This document shows, piece by piece, positions 44,475-54,200 of a stretch of DNA of 64,000 nucleotides. The stretch is taken from NCBI GenBank assembly GCA_900315075.1, contig OMXV01000038.1, positions 1 to 64,000 on the forward strand. The letters run 5' to 3'. This stretch comes from an uncultured Prevotellaceae bacterium (GTDB taxonomy: Bacteria > Bacteroidota > Bacteroidia > Bacteroidales > Bacteroidaceae). The notes beneath the pieces were generated by a model. That model was not told the DNA's origin. It made no database searches and saw only the letters and a program-made list of their open reading frames with translations. The position numbers were made by a program, and so were the translations under genes. How positions within the stretch are numbered: position 1 is the stretch's first letter; every line of letters starts with the position of its first letter.

Positions 44475-46226
44475 ATGAAGCATTTACATCTCTTATACAC
44501 TCTCCTTTTTGGTGTGGCGGTCGTCCTCTTTTTCGGATTGGCCTATCCGCATCATCTGCATTATCAGGAACAGTACCAACTTTTCCTCTTCGATTGTACC
44601 TATGTGTGGGAGATTGTTAAGCTACCTGGTGGCATAGCCGACCTGTTGGGACGTTTCTGCACACAGTTCTTCCTTTTTGCCTGGGTGGGAGCTCTTATTA
44701 TTGGGGTTTTGCTTTCGATGGTGCAGCTCCTGACGCTCCGGCTGGTCAGTTGGGGACGGCTTTATGGTTTGAGTTTTGTGCCTTCGTTTTTGCTTTGGCT
44801 CTTCCTGCTCGACGAGAATGCACTGTTGGGGGGAGTCTGGGCTGTCTTACTCACACTTCTTGCTTGTTGGGTGTTTGACAAGTTGTCAGATGGTTGGATG
44901 AGGCGTATTCTGCTTATTGTCGCCGTTCCCTTACTCTATTGGATGGTGGGGCCGCTCTGTGTGGTATTCTTTCTCCTACAAACCCTCTTGAAGCGGAATA
45001 GCAAGCCCCAGCCTAAAAGCACTGTGTGGTATTTCGGCGTGTGTGTACTTCTGATACTCATGCCCATCCTGCTGTCACATAGTATTCCTGTACCATCCGA
45101 CAAACTCTGGTTTGGCATACATTACCATCGTTACCCGACAGAATTTCCTATTCTGCTATGGGCTGCGGCTCTATCTGTTTTTATTCTCACAATCATTGTC
45201 AGTGCCTTCCGCTCAAACCTCAAATCTCAAGCCTCAAATTCGAAATTTCAAATATCAAACCTTCTCTCCTTTGCGCTTGTGGCAGTTATCATGGGATTTT
45301 TCGTTTGGAAAAACAGCAATTTCAAAGCAGAAAAGGTGATGCAATACGACTTTATGGCCTGTCACCAGCAATGGAACCGCATCCTTGAAACCATTAACAC
45401 CGAAAAACCTAACAATCAGATAGGTGTTACAGTACAGAATCTTGCTTTAGCCATGCACGGCATGCTTACTGACCATATGTTCGAATATCACCAAAACGGC
45501 ACCTTGGGCCTTTTGCCTGATGTGGGGACTGATGCCATCAGTCCTATGCCTACAGCTGAGGCATTCTATCAGTTGGGTATGATTACTATTGCTCAGCGAA
45601 CGGTATTTGAGGCTCAGGAAGCGATTCTTGACTTCCAGAAGAGTGCCCGATGCTACAAACGACTGGCCCAGACCAATCTTATTCTCGGCAGTTATGAAGT
45701 GGCCCGCAAATATCTCATGGCGTTGCAGAAAACCCTCTTCTATCGTGACTGGGCCAATGAAACACTGCTGCTATTGGGGAATGAAAAGGCCATAGACAAT
45801 CATCCCGAATACGGACACCTACGCCAGATGACCTACAAAGAAAACTTTTTCTTTGGCGACCATGTGACCTCCGATATGATTCAAAGCCTGTTCTTCAGCA
45901 ACACTTCCAATCGCCTTGCATACGAATATCTGATGGCCGACTATATGTTGACGGGTGACCTCGAAAACTTAGCCAACTATGTCGGTTGGGGGAAGGACCT
46001 CGGCTATTCAACCATTCCACGTCATCTCCAAGAAGCATTGGCACTAAAATGGAGCCTTGGTCATGCTGAAAACGAACCACTACCTGCTCAGGTCAGCCCT
46101 GCCATCGTTCAGCGCTTCCAACAGTTTTTCTCGTATCTTAATTCGCCAGCTATGAGCGATGAGGGATTGGCGCAAAACTTTGGCGACACTTATTGGTATT
46201 ACTACTTAACTTCCATTAAGCGATGA
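44475..46226 (+). CDS. DUF6057-like polytopic membrane protein, copy 2
   Basis: A 583-residue paralogue of the 41163 protein: about nine or ten membrane helices (residues 5-275), then a soluble TPR-like helical domain (YLMALQKTLFYRDWANETLL and following) ending FGDTYWYYYLTSIKR, with the same GDTYW motif. The last helix (LLSFALVAVIMGFFVWKNSN) is followed by a domain starting CHQQWNRILETIN. Sequence identity between the copies is low apart from layout and ending, so the duplication is old. It overlaps the next lipoprotein gene by 4 bases, so translation is coupled. Confidence 0.8.
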   Translation: MKHLHLLYTLLFGVAVVLFFGLAYPHHLHYQEQYQLFLFDCTYVWEIVKLPGGIADLLGRFCTQFFLFAWVGALIIGVLLSMVQLLTLRLVSWGRLYGLSFVPSFLLWLFLLDENALLGGVWAVLLTLLACWVFDKLSDGWMRRILLIVAVPLLYWMVGPLCVVFFLLQTLLKRNSKPQPKSTVWYFGVCVLLILMPILLSHSIPVPSDKLWFGIHYHRYPTEFPILLWAAALSVFILTIIVSAFRSNLKSQASNSKFQISNLLSFALVAVIMGFFVWKNSNFKAEKVMQYDFMACHQQWNRILETINTEKPNNQIGVTVQNLALAMHGMLTDHMFEYHQNGTLGLLPDVGTDAISPMPTAEAFYQLGMITIAQRTVFEAQEAILDFQKSARCYKRLAQTNLILGSYEVARKYLMALQKTLFYRDWANETLLLLGNEKAIDNHPEYGHLRQMTYKENFFFGDHVTSDMIQSLFFSNTSNRLAYEYLMADYMLTGDLENLANYVGWGKDLGYSTIPRHLQEALALKWSLGHAENEPLPAQVSPAIVQRFQQFFSYLNSPAMSDEGLAQNFGDTYWYYYLTSIKR

Positions 46227-47695
46227 AAAAGATTCTATATACATTTCTCTCCCTTCTGTTATTATCTGCCTGCGCAAATGAAACTGTCAGCGATGCAAAG
46301 CAGGAGACGGTTCTGCCTCATATCTATCCCGATTACCTGGGTGTCACTATACCCGTGAATATCGCTCCTCTCAGCTTTTGTTTGGCAGATGAGACGGTAT
46401 TGCGTATTGATGCAGTCATCACCGACCGGCATGGGCACGACTTGCATAGCCAAGGTGAAGAATCGGTTGACTTCGACCTTGATGACTGGCATACGCTCCT
46501 TGGTCAGAATCGTGGCGACTCTCTCTCTGTTACCGTTTCGGCTAAATATGATGATGGCTGGCACACTTATCGTCCTTTCTCGATTTACGTCAGCCCCGAC
46601 AGTATCGACTATGGTATCTGCTACCGCCTTATTGCTCCTGGACATGAAGTGTGGAGCAAAATGGGTATTTATGAGCGCGACCTCTCTTCGTATGATGAGC
46701 ATGCGTTAATCGAGAATACGCAGTTCGAGGGCTGTGTCAACTGCCACAGTTTCAATCGTGGAAATCCTGCTAATATGAGTCTTCATATCCGAGGCCCACA
46801 TGGTGCTACACTGTTGAGTAAGGAAGATGGCTCTATCACCGCTTACAACACCAAGACTGATCAGACCCTCGGCCTGTGCGTCTATCCTTATTGGCATCCT
46901 TCAGGTCGCTATATTGCGTATTCCACCAATAACACCAAGCAGACGTTCCATAGTGCTCATCAAAATCGTATCGAGGTATTTGATGAAGCTTCCGACCTCC
47001 AGGTCTATGACATAGAGAAAAACGAGCTATTGCTTTCACCTTTACTCAAGCAAGATTCAATCTATGAGACCTATCCCGTCTTTTCTGCCGATGGTCGTTC
47101 GCTTTATTTCTGTGCTGCCCGTGCCCTCCCAGAGGGCAATCATCAGCTCGACTCTATCCGCTATAATCTCTACCGCATTGATTTCGACCCCGCTACAGGA
47201 GAATTCGGAAGTACTATAGATATTATTGTCGATGCTGAGGCCCAGCACAAGTCGATATCCTTCCCCCGTCCTTCTTATGATGGACGTTTCCTTTGCTACA
47301 CACTCTCCGACTACGGACAGTTTAGTATCTGGCACCATGAGGCCGATCTCTATCTGCTCGACCTCTCTACAGGGCAGAGCCATCCCATGACTAAGGCCAA
47401 CTCAGAAGAAACAGAATCGTTCCACAACTGGAGTTCAAACTCTCGCTGGATAGTGTTTAGTTCTCGTCGAGACGATGGTCTCTATACGCGGCCTTATTTC
47501 TGTCATGTCGATGCCAAAGGAATGGTCGGCAAGGCTTTCATGCTGCCACAACGAAATCCGCGCCGTTTCTATCGTGAACGTTTCCTTTCCTTCAATGTGC
47601 CCGACTTCATTATAGGCCCGACTCACTTCGATGGCCATAAAGCCAGTCGTGTCATCAATGATGAATCTCGCAAGAACTTTGGTGTGCGAAAATGA
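46223..47695 (+). CDS. Beta-propeller (PD40/TolB-like) lipoprotein with CxxCH, copy 2
   Basis: A 490-residue paralogue of the 42945 protein: lipobox LLLLSAC (Cys17), Ig-like start IYPDYLGVTIPVNIAPLSF, and a single CxxCH motif (Cys171, Cys174, His175, in FEGCVNCHSFNRGN). A propeller follows with YPYWHPSGRYIAYS, YPVFSADGRSLYFC and FPRPSYDGRFLCYT. The Cys-x-Asn-Cys-His-Ser-aromatic core is the same as in copy 1, which argues that it is functional and not chance. Coupled to DUF6057 copy 2 by a 4-base overlap. Confidence 0.8.
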   Translation: MKKILYTFLSLLLLSACANETVSDAKQETVLPHIYPDYLGVTIPVNIAPLSFCLADETVLRIDAVITDRHGHDLHSQGEESVDFDLDDWHTLLGQNRGDSLSVTVSAKYDDGWHTYRPFSIYVSPDSIDYGICYRLIAPGHEVWSKMGIYERDLSSYDEHALIENTQFEGCVNCHSFNRGNPANMSLHIRGPHGATLLSKEDGSITAYNTKTDQTLGLCVYPYWHPSGRYIAYSTNNTKQTFHSAHQNRIEVFDEASDLQVYDIEKNELLLSPLLKQDSIYETYPVFSADGRSLYFCAARALPEGNHQLDSIRYNLYRIDFDPATGEFGSTIDIIVDAEAQHKSISFPRPSYDGRFLCYTLSDYGQFSIWHHEADLYLLDLSTGQSHPMTKANSEETESFHNWSSNSRWIVFSSRRDDGLYTRPYFCHVDAKGMVGKAFMLPQRNPRRFYRERFLSFNVPDFIIGPTHFDGHKASRVINDESRKNFGVRK

Positions 47696-47733
47696 ACTTA
47701 TTATGGCTTTCTTTAATTTAAAATAATGTGAAG

Positions 47734-48903
47734 ATGAAATCAATTATACTGACTATTGTTGCACTATGTGTCTGTTTGGGCCCTGTATCGGCACAGAATG
47801 ACAAGAAGAAACCCCTGCAGAAGCGAGAGAAATTTGAGTACTCGTTTGACTTGCCTGTCTATGTGGAAATGTTGAAACGTGAACTCACTTATCCTTTGGC
47901 ATGGGGCAACAGTGAGATAAAGGATTTCGGAAAATGGAAAGTCGCAGCACGTAAGAAGGTTTTTGAATGTATGATGGCATCGCCAAGGCCTGCGGCAAAG
48001 TTTGACATGCAGGTATTGGAGGAGGAAAAACGGGATGGATATACCGCAAAAAGGATTGAGTTCAACGTCAATGCCTATTCACGGGTGACAGCTTATCTGT
48101 TGGTGCCCGACGGCAAAGGTCCATTCCCGGCTATCAATGCCCTGCACGACCATGGTGCCCATCTCTATATCGGCAAGGAGAAAATGATACGTCCATTTGG
48201 GGTAGAACAAGAGGTGATTGATGATGCCCAACAATGGGTGGACAATTTGTATGAGGGACAATTCGTGGGTGACTATCTGGCCAGTCATGGATATGTGGTT
48301 TTTTCCGTTGATGCTCCACTATGGGGCGAGAGAGGCCGCGAGGAGGGTGTTGACCGCTCCAAATACGATATTATCGCGGGAAATATGATGATGCTCGGCC
48401 GTGACCTTTGTGCCTTCATGCATTATGATGATATTTACTCCACCGATTTCTTAGCCACACTGCCAGAGGTGGATGCCAAACGAATAGGGTGCCTGGGATG
48501 TTCGATGGGTGCTTATAGGGCGTGGATGCTCTCAGCCCTCACCGACCGCGTGAAAGCAGCTGCAGCCATTTGTTGGATGGTCACAACCGACGTGCAGATG
48601 TCAACGGCAGACAATAAACGCGAGTATGGTGGATTTGCCAACTGTCTGCCAGGGTTGCGCCAGTATCTCGACTATCCTCATATTGCCAGTATCGCTTGTC
48701 CAAAGCCCATGCTTTTCATCAATGGTTCGCAAGACCATCTTTTTCCTGTTAGGGGCGTGAATGATGCTTTCCAGATAATGCGTGATACTTGGAATAGTCA
48801 GAAGGCTGGCGATAAACTTGAAACGGAAATATGGGACATCCCCCATTCCTGTGGTTTGAAAGCACAGGAACGGATGCTGCAATTCTTTGATAAGAATTTA
48901 TGA
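47734..48903 (+). CDS. Alpha/beta hydrolase (dienelactone-hydrolase / acetylxylan-esterase-like), secreted
   Basis: A 389-residue secreted hydrolase with signal peptide MKSIILTIVALCVCLGPVSA|QN. The ATG at 47734 gives this; a GTG two codons earlier is possible. The nucleophile elbow is GCSMGAYRAW (Ser in GxSxG), the acid Asp is in NGSQDHLFPV and the base His in IPHSCGLK. It resembles Bacteroidota esterases annotated as acetylxylan esterase or dienelactone hydrolase. It lies 38 bases after the second CxxCH lipoprotein and may be the enzymatic member of that operon. The ester it cleaves is not evident. Confidence 0.82.
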   Translation: MKSIILTIVALCVCLGPVSAQNDKKKPLQKREKFEYSFDLPVYVEMLKRELTYPLAWGNSEIKDFGKWKVAARKKVFECMMASPRPAAKFDMQVLEEEKRDGYTAKRIEFNVNAYSRVTAYLLVPDGKGPFPAINALHDHGAHLYIGKEKMIRPFGVEQEVIDDAQQWVDNLYEGQFVGDYLASHGYVVFSVDAPLWGERGREEGVDRSKYDIIAGNMMMLGRDLCAFMHYDDIYSTDFLATLPEVDAKRIGCLGCSMGAYRAWMLSALTDRVKAAAAICWMVTTDVQMSTADNKREYGGFANCLPGLRQYLDYPHIASIACPKPMLFINGSQDHLFPVRGVNDAFQIMRDTWNSQKAGDKLETEIWDIPHSCGLKAQERMLQFFDKNL

Positions 48904-48913
48904 TAGAGGTGAG

Positions 48914-49060
48914 GGGAGTTAGAAGTTAGGAGTTAGAAGTTAGAAGTGTGTCGATATGTCGATATACCGATATGTCGATATAACGATATGACGATATAAC
49001 GACATAGCGATATAACGAAAATCTTCAATTTTCATTTTTCAATTTTCAATCTTCAATCTT
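48914..49060 (+). repeat. Composite intergenic repeat, copy B
   Basis: GGAGTTAGAAGTTAGGAGTT units, a tandem of GTCGATATAACGATATGA type (about 48948-49019) and a CAATTTTCAATCTTCAATCT block occur in the same order and orientation as copies A and C. The CCCTTTAACT module is absent. The stop codon of the convergent reductase gene (49053-49055) lies inside the last block. It fills the junction between two convergent genes. Confidence 0.88.
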
Positions 49061-49970
49061 CTTGCTGCTCAAGGAATCTGAGTTCGGCCTCTAACATCTG
49101 GAGTCGGGGCATGGCAAATCCCGCATGGAGGGCTTCTTCTATGGGGCGTGTATAGAGATAGTAGATTTCCATTGGGCGATGGAAATCGTAATCCAGTTTC
49201 ATACTTGGAGAATAAGGCACCATAGCCTCTGTCATCTCTATCATGTGATGGGCGAACGACTCATCCAAATGCTTTACACCCAGTTGGTTGGCGGCTCCTA
49301 TTACCTCCATCATCTGCTCAAAGATAAGTTGCCGGGTACTGGGATTGGCTAAGAGCAAGTTGGTCTGCGTGTTGAGTGCCACGGTCATCCCATTGAAAGG
49401 CATATTCCACACGGCCTTTTTCCATCTTGCCTCATGATATTCCACTTCATGGGCATCCACTCCTGCCTGGCAGAAATCCTCTACCACTTGCTCAAACATT
49501 TTCTTGTCTTTACAAGAGTAGTTCCCAAGATTGATACTGCCGTAGCACTGGTGGTTGACAACACCTGGTTCTGTCTTTGCCGAACAAATGAATGCCAACC
49601 CTGCTGCTATCTGCAAAGTTGGGAAATTTTGTTGCAAATCATATTCCAGTCCAATACCATTTTGTATCAGTACCACAATAGTCTTTTCATGCAATAAAGG
49701 GGGTAGCAAAGTATTGAGCAGCTGATTACGCACTGATTTCAGTGCTACCAAAACGACATCACATTTTGGCATTTGTGACGTACTGCTATAGGCATTAACT
49801 TGAGAGAGATGAAACGAACCGTCGCAAGAATCCACTTGCAGCCCATGTTCACGCACAAAATCATAATCACGATGGAACAGGAAATGCACATCTTTACCTG
49901 CATTTGCCAACCTGCTGCCATAAAAGCCACCGATAGCACCAGCTCCAATTATACCATATCTGAGAAGCAT
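49053..49970 (-). CDS. 2-dehydropantoate 2-reductase-like protein
   Basis: A 305-residue NADPH-dependent reductase of the PanE/ApbA family (ketopantoate to pantoate, coenzyme A pathway). The Rossmann motif YGIIGAGAIGGFYGSRLANA is at residues 5-24, and the C-terminal helical domain holds the catalytic Lys in EARWKKAVWNMPFNGMTVAL, with the Asn pair of the substrate site. Many Bacteroidota carry several paralogues, so true PanE activity is likely but not certain. Its stop codon falls inside repeat copy B. A palindrome (49997-50016) lies just upstream. Confidence 0.82.
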   Translation of the reverse strand: MLLRYGIIGAGAIGGFYGSRLANAGKDVHFLFHRDYDFVREHGLQVDSCDGSFHLSQVNAYSSTSQMPKCDVVLVALKSVRNQLLNTLLPPLLHEKTIVVLIQNGIGLEYDLQQNFPTLQIAAGLAFICSAKTEPGVVNHQCYGSINLGNYSCKDKKMFEQVVEDFCQAGVDAHEVEYHEARWKKAVWNMPFNGMTVALNTQTNLLLANPSTRQLIFEQMMEVIGAANQLGVKHLDESFAHHMIEMTEAMVPYSPSMKLDYDFHRPMEIYYLYTRPIEEALHAGFAMPRLQMLEAELRFLEQQED

Positions 49971-49996
49971 ATTCTTGTTTTCTGATTTTTAAATTT

Positions 49997-50016
49997 GGGC
50001 ATACATAAGTATGCCC
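49997..50016. repeat. GGGCATAC...GTATGCCC palindrome, copy 1
   Basis: GGGCATAC-ATAA-GTATGCCC is a perfect 8-base inverted repeat. A second copy with a different loop is at 60574-60594. A short REP-like or transcription-end element is possible. Confidence 0.6.
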
Positions 50017-50077
50017 GTTACAAAGAGGCTAAATCAAATCTCTTGCCCCTTACCTCTAACCTCTCTTCACTGTAATT

Positions 50078-51202
50078 TTACCTCAGGTTCTGCAGCACCT
50101 CGGTAGCGTAGGAGTCGCCCAGGATAGCAGCTTTCTTGATCCAGTCGCGACCTAAGTCCTTGTTGCGCTTGACACCATGGCCATAGAAATAGCAGATGCC
50201 GATGCCTGTCATGGCAGCCGCATGTCCTTGAAGGGCTGCTTTCTCCATCCATTTGGCAGCTTGCTCATAGTCGCGCGCCACACCCATACCATTGTAGAAC
50301 ATGTGGCCGATATTGTATTGAGCATCGACGTTGTCTTGTTCAGCGGCTTTCAGATACCATTTGGCAGCCACTTCAAAATCACGGTCCACATATACCCCTT
50401 TGTCGTAGTAGCGGCCAAGAGCCATTTGGGCATTGGGATTGCCTTGTTCTGCCGACTTGGTGAAATATTCCATGGCTTTCAGGTTGTCTTGGATGACCCC
50501 TTGCCCATGTGCATACATACGTGCCACTTCAAATTGTGCTCTTTGGTCGCCCATGTCGGCTAGTTGATAGAAATAGTTGAAAGCCTGTGCTGTATCTGGT
50601 TCCACACCCTCACCTTTCATATAACTGTAGCCTAAGTTATAATAGGCAGCTGTGTTGCCGGCGGCAGCCGACTTCTTCCACCATTTGATGGCTTCTTTGT
50701 AGTCGATGTCAACACCTTTCATCAAGTAGTAGCAGTTGCCAAGGTTGAACATCGCCAAAGCATTGCCCTTGTTTGCGGCTTTGCGATACCATTCTGCGGC
50801 CTTTTTGTAGTTTTTGTCGAAGCCGGCGGTACCGGCATCATAGAGATGCCCCAGGCAGTTCATAGCCGATGCATTGCCTTTGTCGGCTGCCTTGGTGTAC
50901 CATTTCACTGCTTGGTCCCAGTCCTTTGGGATGCCGATGCCATTTTCATAACAGTAGGCAAGGTTGAATTGTGCCTCTGTGTTGCCTTTTTCTGCAGCCA
51001 TGCTATACCATTTCACTGCTTCGGAATGGTTTACTGCCACCCCTTGTCCTGAAAGCAGGCAATTGGCCAGTCTCACCTGTGCTTTGACATTGCCAGCCTG
51101 TGCTTCAGTTCGCAGATTGGCTATGTCGATGTTGGCTTGTGCTGAGACATGAATAGCGGTCATGGCACAAATGATGATCGTGATGAAAAATTTCTTGCTC
51201 AT
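50078..51202 (-). CDS. Sel1-like repeat protein, secreted
   Basis: A 374-residue protein with signal peptide MSKKFFITIIICAMTAIHVS and cleavage near ...SA|QA. It is built almost entirely of nine Sel1 (SLR) repeats of 36-37 residues plus one partial repeat, e.g. AEKGNTEAQFNLAYCYENGI with DWDQAVKWYTKA. SLR solenoids bind other proteins. It lies just downstream of the CotH-family gene on the same strand (44 bases apart) and may be co-transcribed. Confidence 0.88.
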   Translation of the reverse strand: MSKKFFITIIICAMTAIHVSAQANIDIANLRTEAQAGNVKAQVRLANCLLSGQGVAVNHSEAVKWYSMAAEKGNTEAQFNLAYCYENGIGIPKDWDQAVKWYTKAADKGNASAMNCLGHLYDAGTAGFDKNYKKAAEWYRKAANKGNALAMFNLGNCYYLMKGVDIDYKEAIKWWKKSAAAGNTAAYYNLGYSYMKGEGVEPDTAQAFNYFYQLADMGDQRAQFEVARMYAHGQGVIQDNLKAMEYFTKSAEQGNPNAQMALGRYYDKGVYVDRDFEVAAKWYLKAAEQDNVDAQYNIGHMFYNGMGVARDYEQAAKWMEKAALQGHAAAMTGIGICYFYGHGVKRNKDLGRDWIKKAAILGDSYATEVLQNLR

Positions 51203-51246
51203 GATAAATCCTTTCTATTCTTTGATATTGGGGTGTTTTTTTATAC

Positions 51247-54200
51247 TTAACGTGCAAATTTACATGATGTGGTCTTGCCGTCCTGAGTGGTTACATGTGC
51301 CACATAACAACCTTTTGAGAGGCTGTTGGTAGAAGCTTCAGCATAACCGTTGGACATATCGGTGGTGACACGCTCCACCAACTGGCCGGCAATGGTATAA
51401 ATCTCCACAATGGCAGGACCGTTACTTTCGCCACGTACAATCAGCCTGTCGGCTGCATAGCGCATGGTAAGAAGTTTGTCTGCACGTGTGGAAATAGGTG
51501 CATCGATGCCTTCTACCTGGTTTATAAATAGGTCTGTATATGAAGACATTCTGTTGGGTTTGCCGATGGTGGGGATATCGAATGCGTAGATATTTCCACC
51601 GCCGTCTGGATATCGACCTACGGTGGTGTTGCCCTCATGTGCGGGGTAGGGCAGTCGGTCGCTCCAACTGTCATCGGCAGCTGTCAGTGTGATGACACCA
51701 CCTTCTTGGGCGAGTTTGAAATCAGCGTGCAATTCTCTTATGTTCTCCTTCTTGTCGCACCATATCAGCAGATGGCCATGGGCGGGAATGATGGTAGATA
51801 CACCGTTGCCTACAATCTGGTATTTATGTGGATTGTCTTCCTTGTCGCTGATATACATGCCCTCGATGTCGATAGAAGCTGAAGTGGTGTTGTAGAGTTC
51901 AATCCAGTCGGCTTTCTTGTAGTAGTCGTTGACAAACGAAATGTTGTCGGCACTTATTTCGTTGATGCGAATAGGATGAACACCTTCTGCTGTCAACTGT
52001 TCTTCGGTCATTGGTGAGAATGTGGCCATCAGGTCAACTGTGCCTGTGGGAAGACTTATCTCTGCGTCGGTGGAATAGAATTCCGAGATATTTGACATAG
52101 AATTGTATCCCAGGGATGCATCCCAATAGATGTCGGATGAAGTGGCACTATTGTTGTGAACCTCCACGGCAATGACGTTATTGCCTTGGTGGAACAGTCG
52201 GGTGGGAAGTTGCATCTGCCCGGTGTCGGGATTGTTGGGGGCATAACTACTTGCCATGGTGTTGAAATTGACATTTCCTGATGGCATATTGTATCGTCCC
52301 GCCTCTGTGCCATTGACATAAACTATCAAGCCGTCGTCGATGGTAAAGTCGAGTGTGAAGATGTCACCATTGGTAGGGGCTGTGTCGAGATTCACTTCCT
52401 TGCGGAAATAATAGGTGGGATATTTGTTGTTGCTCGACGAACCATAGCTGATGGTTGTATTCAGTCCATCCTTTCCATAGCCGAGTGGAGCATTGCCATA
52501 TTTCCACGCTGTCGTGTTGTAATTCGCTGCCTGCCAATCCTGTCCGTCAAGAGAACCTTTGTCATAGTATTTCCAGGTTTCGCCTTTTGCAAACAGCGTG
52601 TTTTGACTGGTAGTAGTTTTTGCCCATCCTTCGAAGGTGTAGCCTGCAGGGGCTTCTGCTCGCAGTTTCACTGGGGCAAACAAGTTGCCGTTGAAATAAC
52701 CTGTGGGCACTACAATATCATTGATGTAGATGACACCGCCTTCCACATTGGACCTCAGTTTTGTGCGTTGTGCCGACACATTGCTGAGTTTCATGGGTGA
52801 GTAGTTGCGGATAGTGTTGGTCATGGTGGCCATACGTGTGTTGAACTTCGTCTTTAGTTCAGAAGCCATGTCCCATGGTGTGCTGCCCCATTCCAATTGT
52901 TGCAGCGCGTATGCACGTGTGGCCAATGAGTCGATGATTTCAGCGCAGCGGGTGGGCTCAAATACGCTGCCTCCCATGATGCTGTAAGTGTCGATGAAAC
53001 GACGGCGGAAGTCATCGTTTTTCAGCAGGTTGGTGAAGATAGTCACAAATTGTATCTCTGCACGGATGCTCTGTCCTGAGTTGTATTGCCTGTCGAATGT
53101 GTAGTTGCGTTTGTTGGCAAAGTCATTAAATGAGTTCGACGTGTTGAAGGCAAAGTCGAGGTCGAAGGATACAAAGCGGAAACGCCCGTCGCCTTGGTGC
53201 ATATAGCCCTTGAGGTTGTTCTGTGGCCAGTCGGTGCTGCCGAGATACATCTCCATGGCCATGTAGTTGGTGTATTCGTCGATATCCAGAATTTGTTTGA
53301 TTTCATTGTAACTATCGGCAGAGGCAGCAGTTTTAGATAGTTCATAGAGCCTTAGGTATGAATCTTTTGTGCCGCATAGTTGGACGTATGAGGAGTCTGG
53401 ATCCATCTCAAACATGTCTATCTCGTCGTCATCCCATCCCATGTTGGCATAGACGTAATGCTTGTTGTTGGGTTCCCGCATATTGAGCATGCCGATGTAC
53501 TGACCGTTGATAAACTCATGAATGGGACGGTACGACTGTGCGTCGATGTCGATACCGGAGGTGAGGATAATCGATTCGATGGCAGGGTCTTTGAAACGGT
53601 CCCAGTTGTTGTTGCCACCATTGCGGATTTGCAGTGTGCGGTTGCGGATGTGTGGCTTTTCGTCGAAGAAGGGATAATCCAGGTTTTTATTGCCGCCTAA
53701 TTCCTTGTTACCTTTCAGCTTGAAGGAGTGGGGCTCCCATGCACGGCTCCATCCACCGCACATCTCAAGGTTGACGTCTTGGTTGATGACGGCAGGCTCT
53801 CCCGGCAGCATATACGCAAAGTTGACAGGGCGCTCCCAGTCCATGTTCCAGTTGCAAGGTGAGGACTGCCCGTGACCGGGTACCCCACCAGTACCGCGTA
53901 CCAGTACACCATGTTCGTCGCTGTAGAGGAAGTCGGGGTCTGAAATGACAGAAATCACCGGTCCCGTGTAGTTTTTGTCGCGCAGGATATAGGAGCGTGA
54001 TGCAACACGGCTTGGGAGTTTACCGGTCTGGAAGAACCGGAAACGGTAGCAGGTGGTACGTGATACGACAAATCGCCCAGTGCTGCTTGCCATACCATTT
54101 GTCAGCGTGGGGAGTGTGCCGTCGGTGGTATAGCGTAGGGTGACACCTTCGGGCGTTTCTATTCTCACAGTGATGTTTCCTGTGAAGATTTGATCATTGT

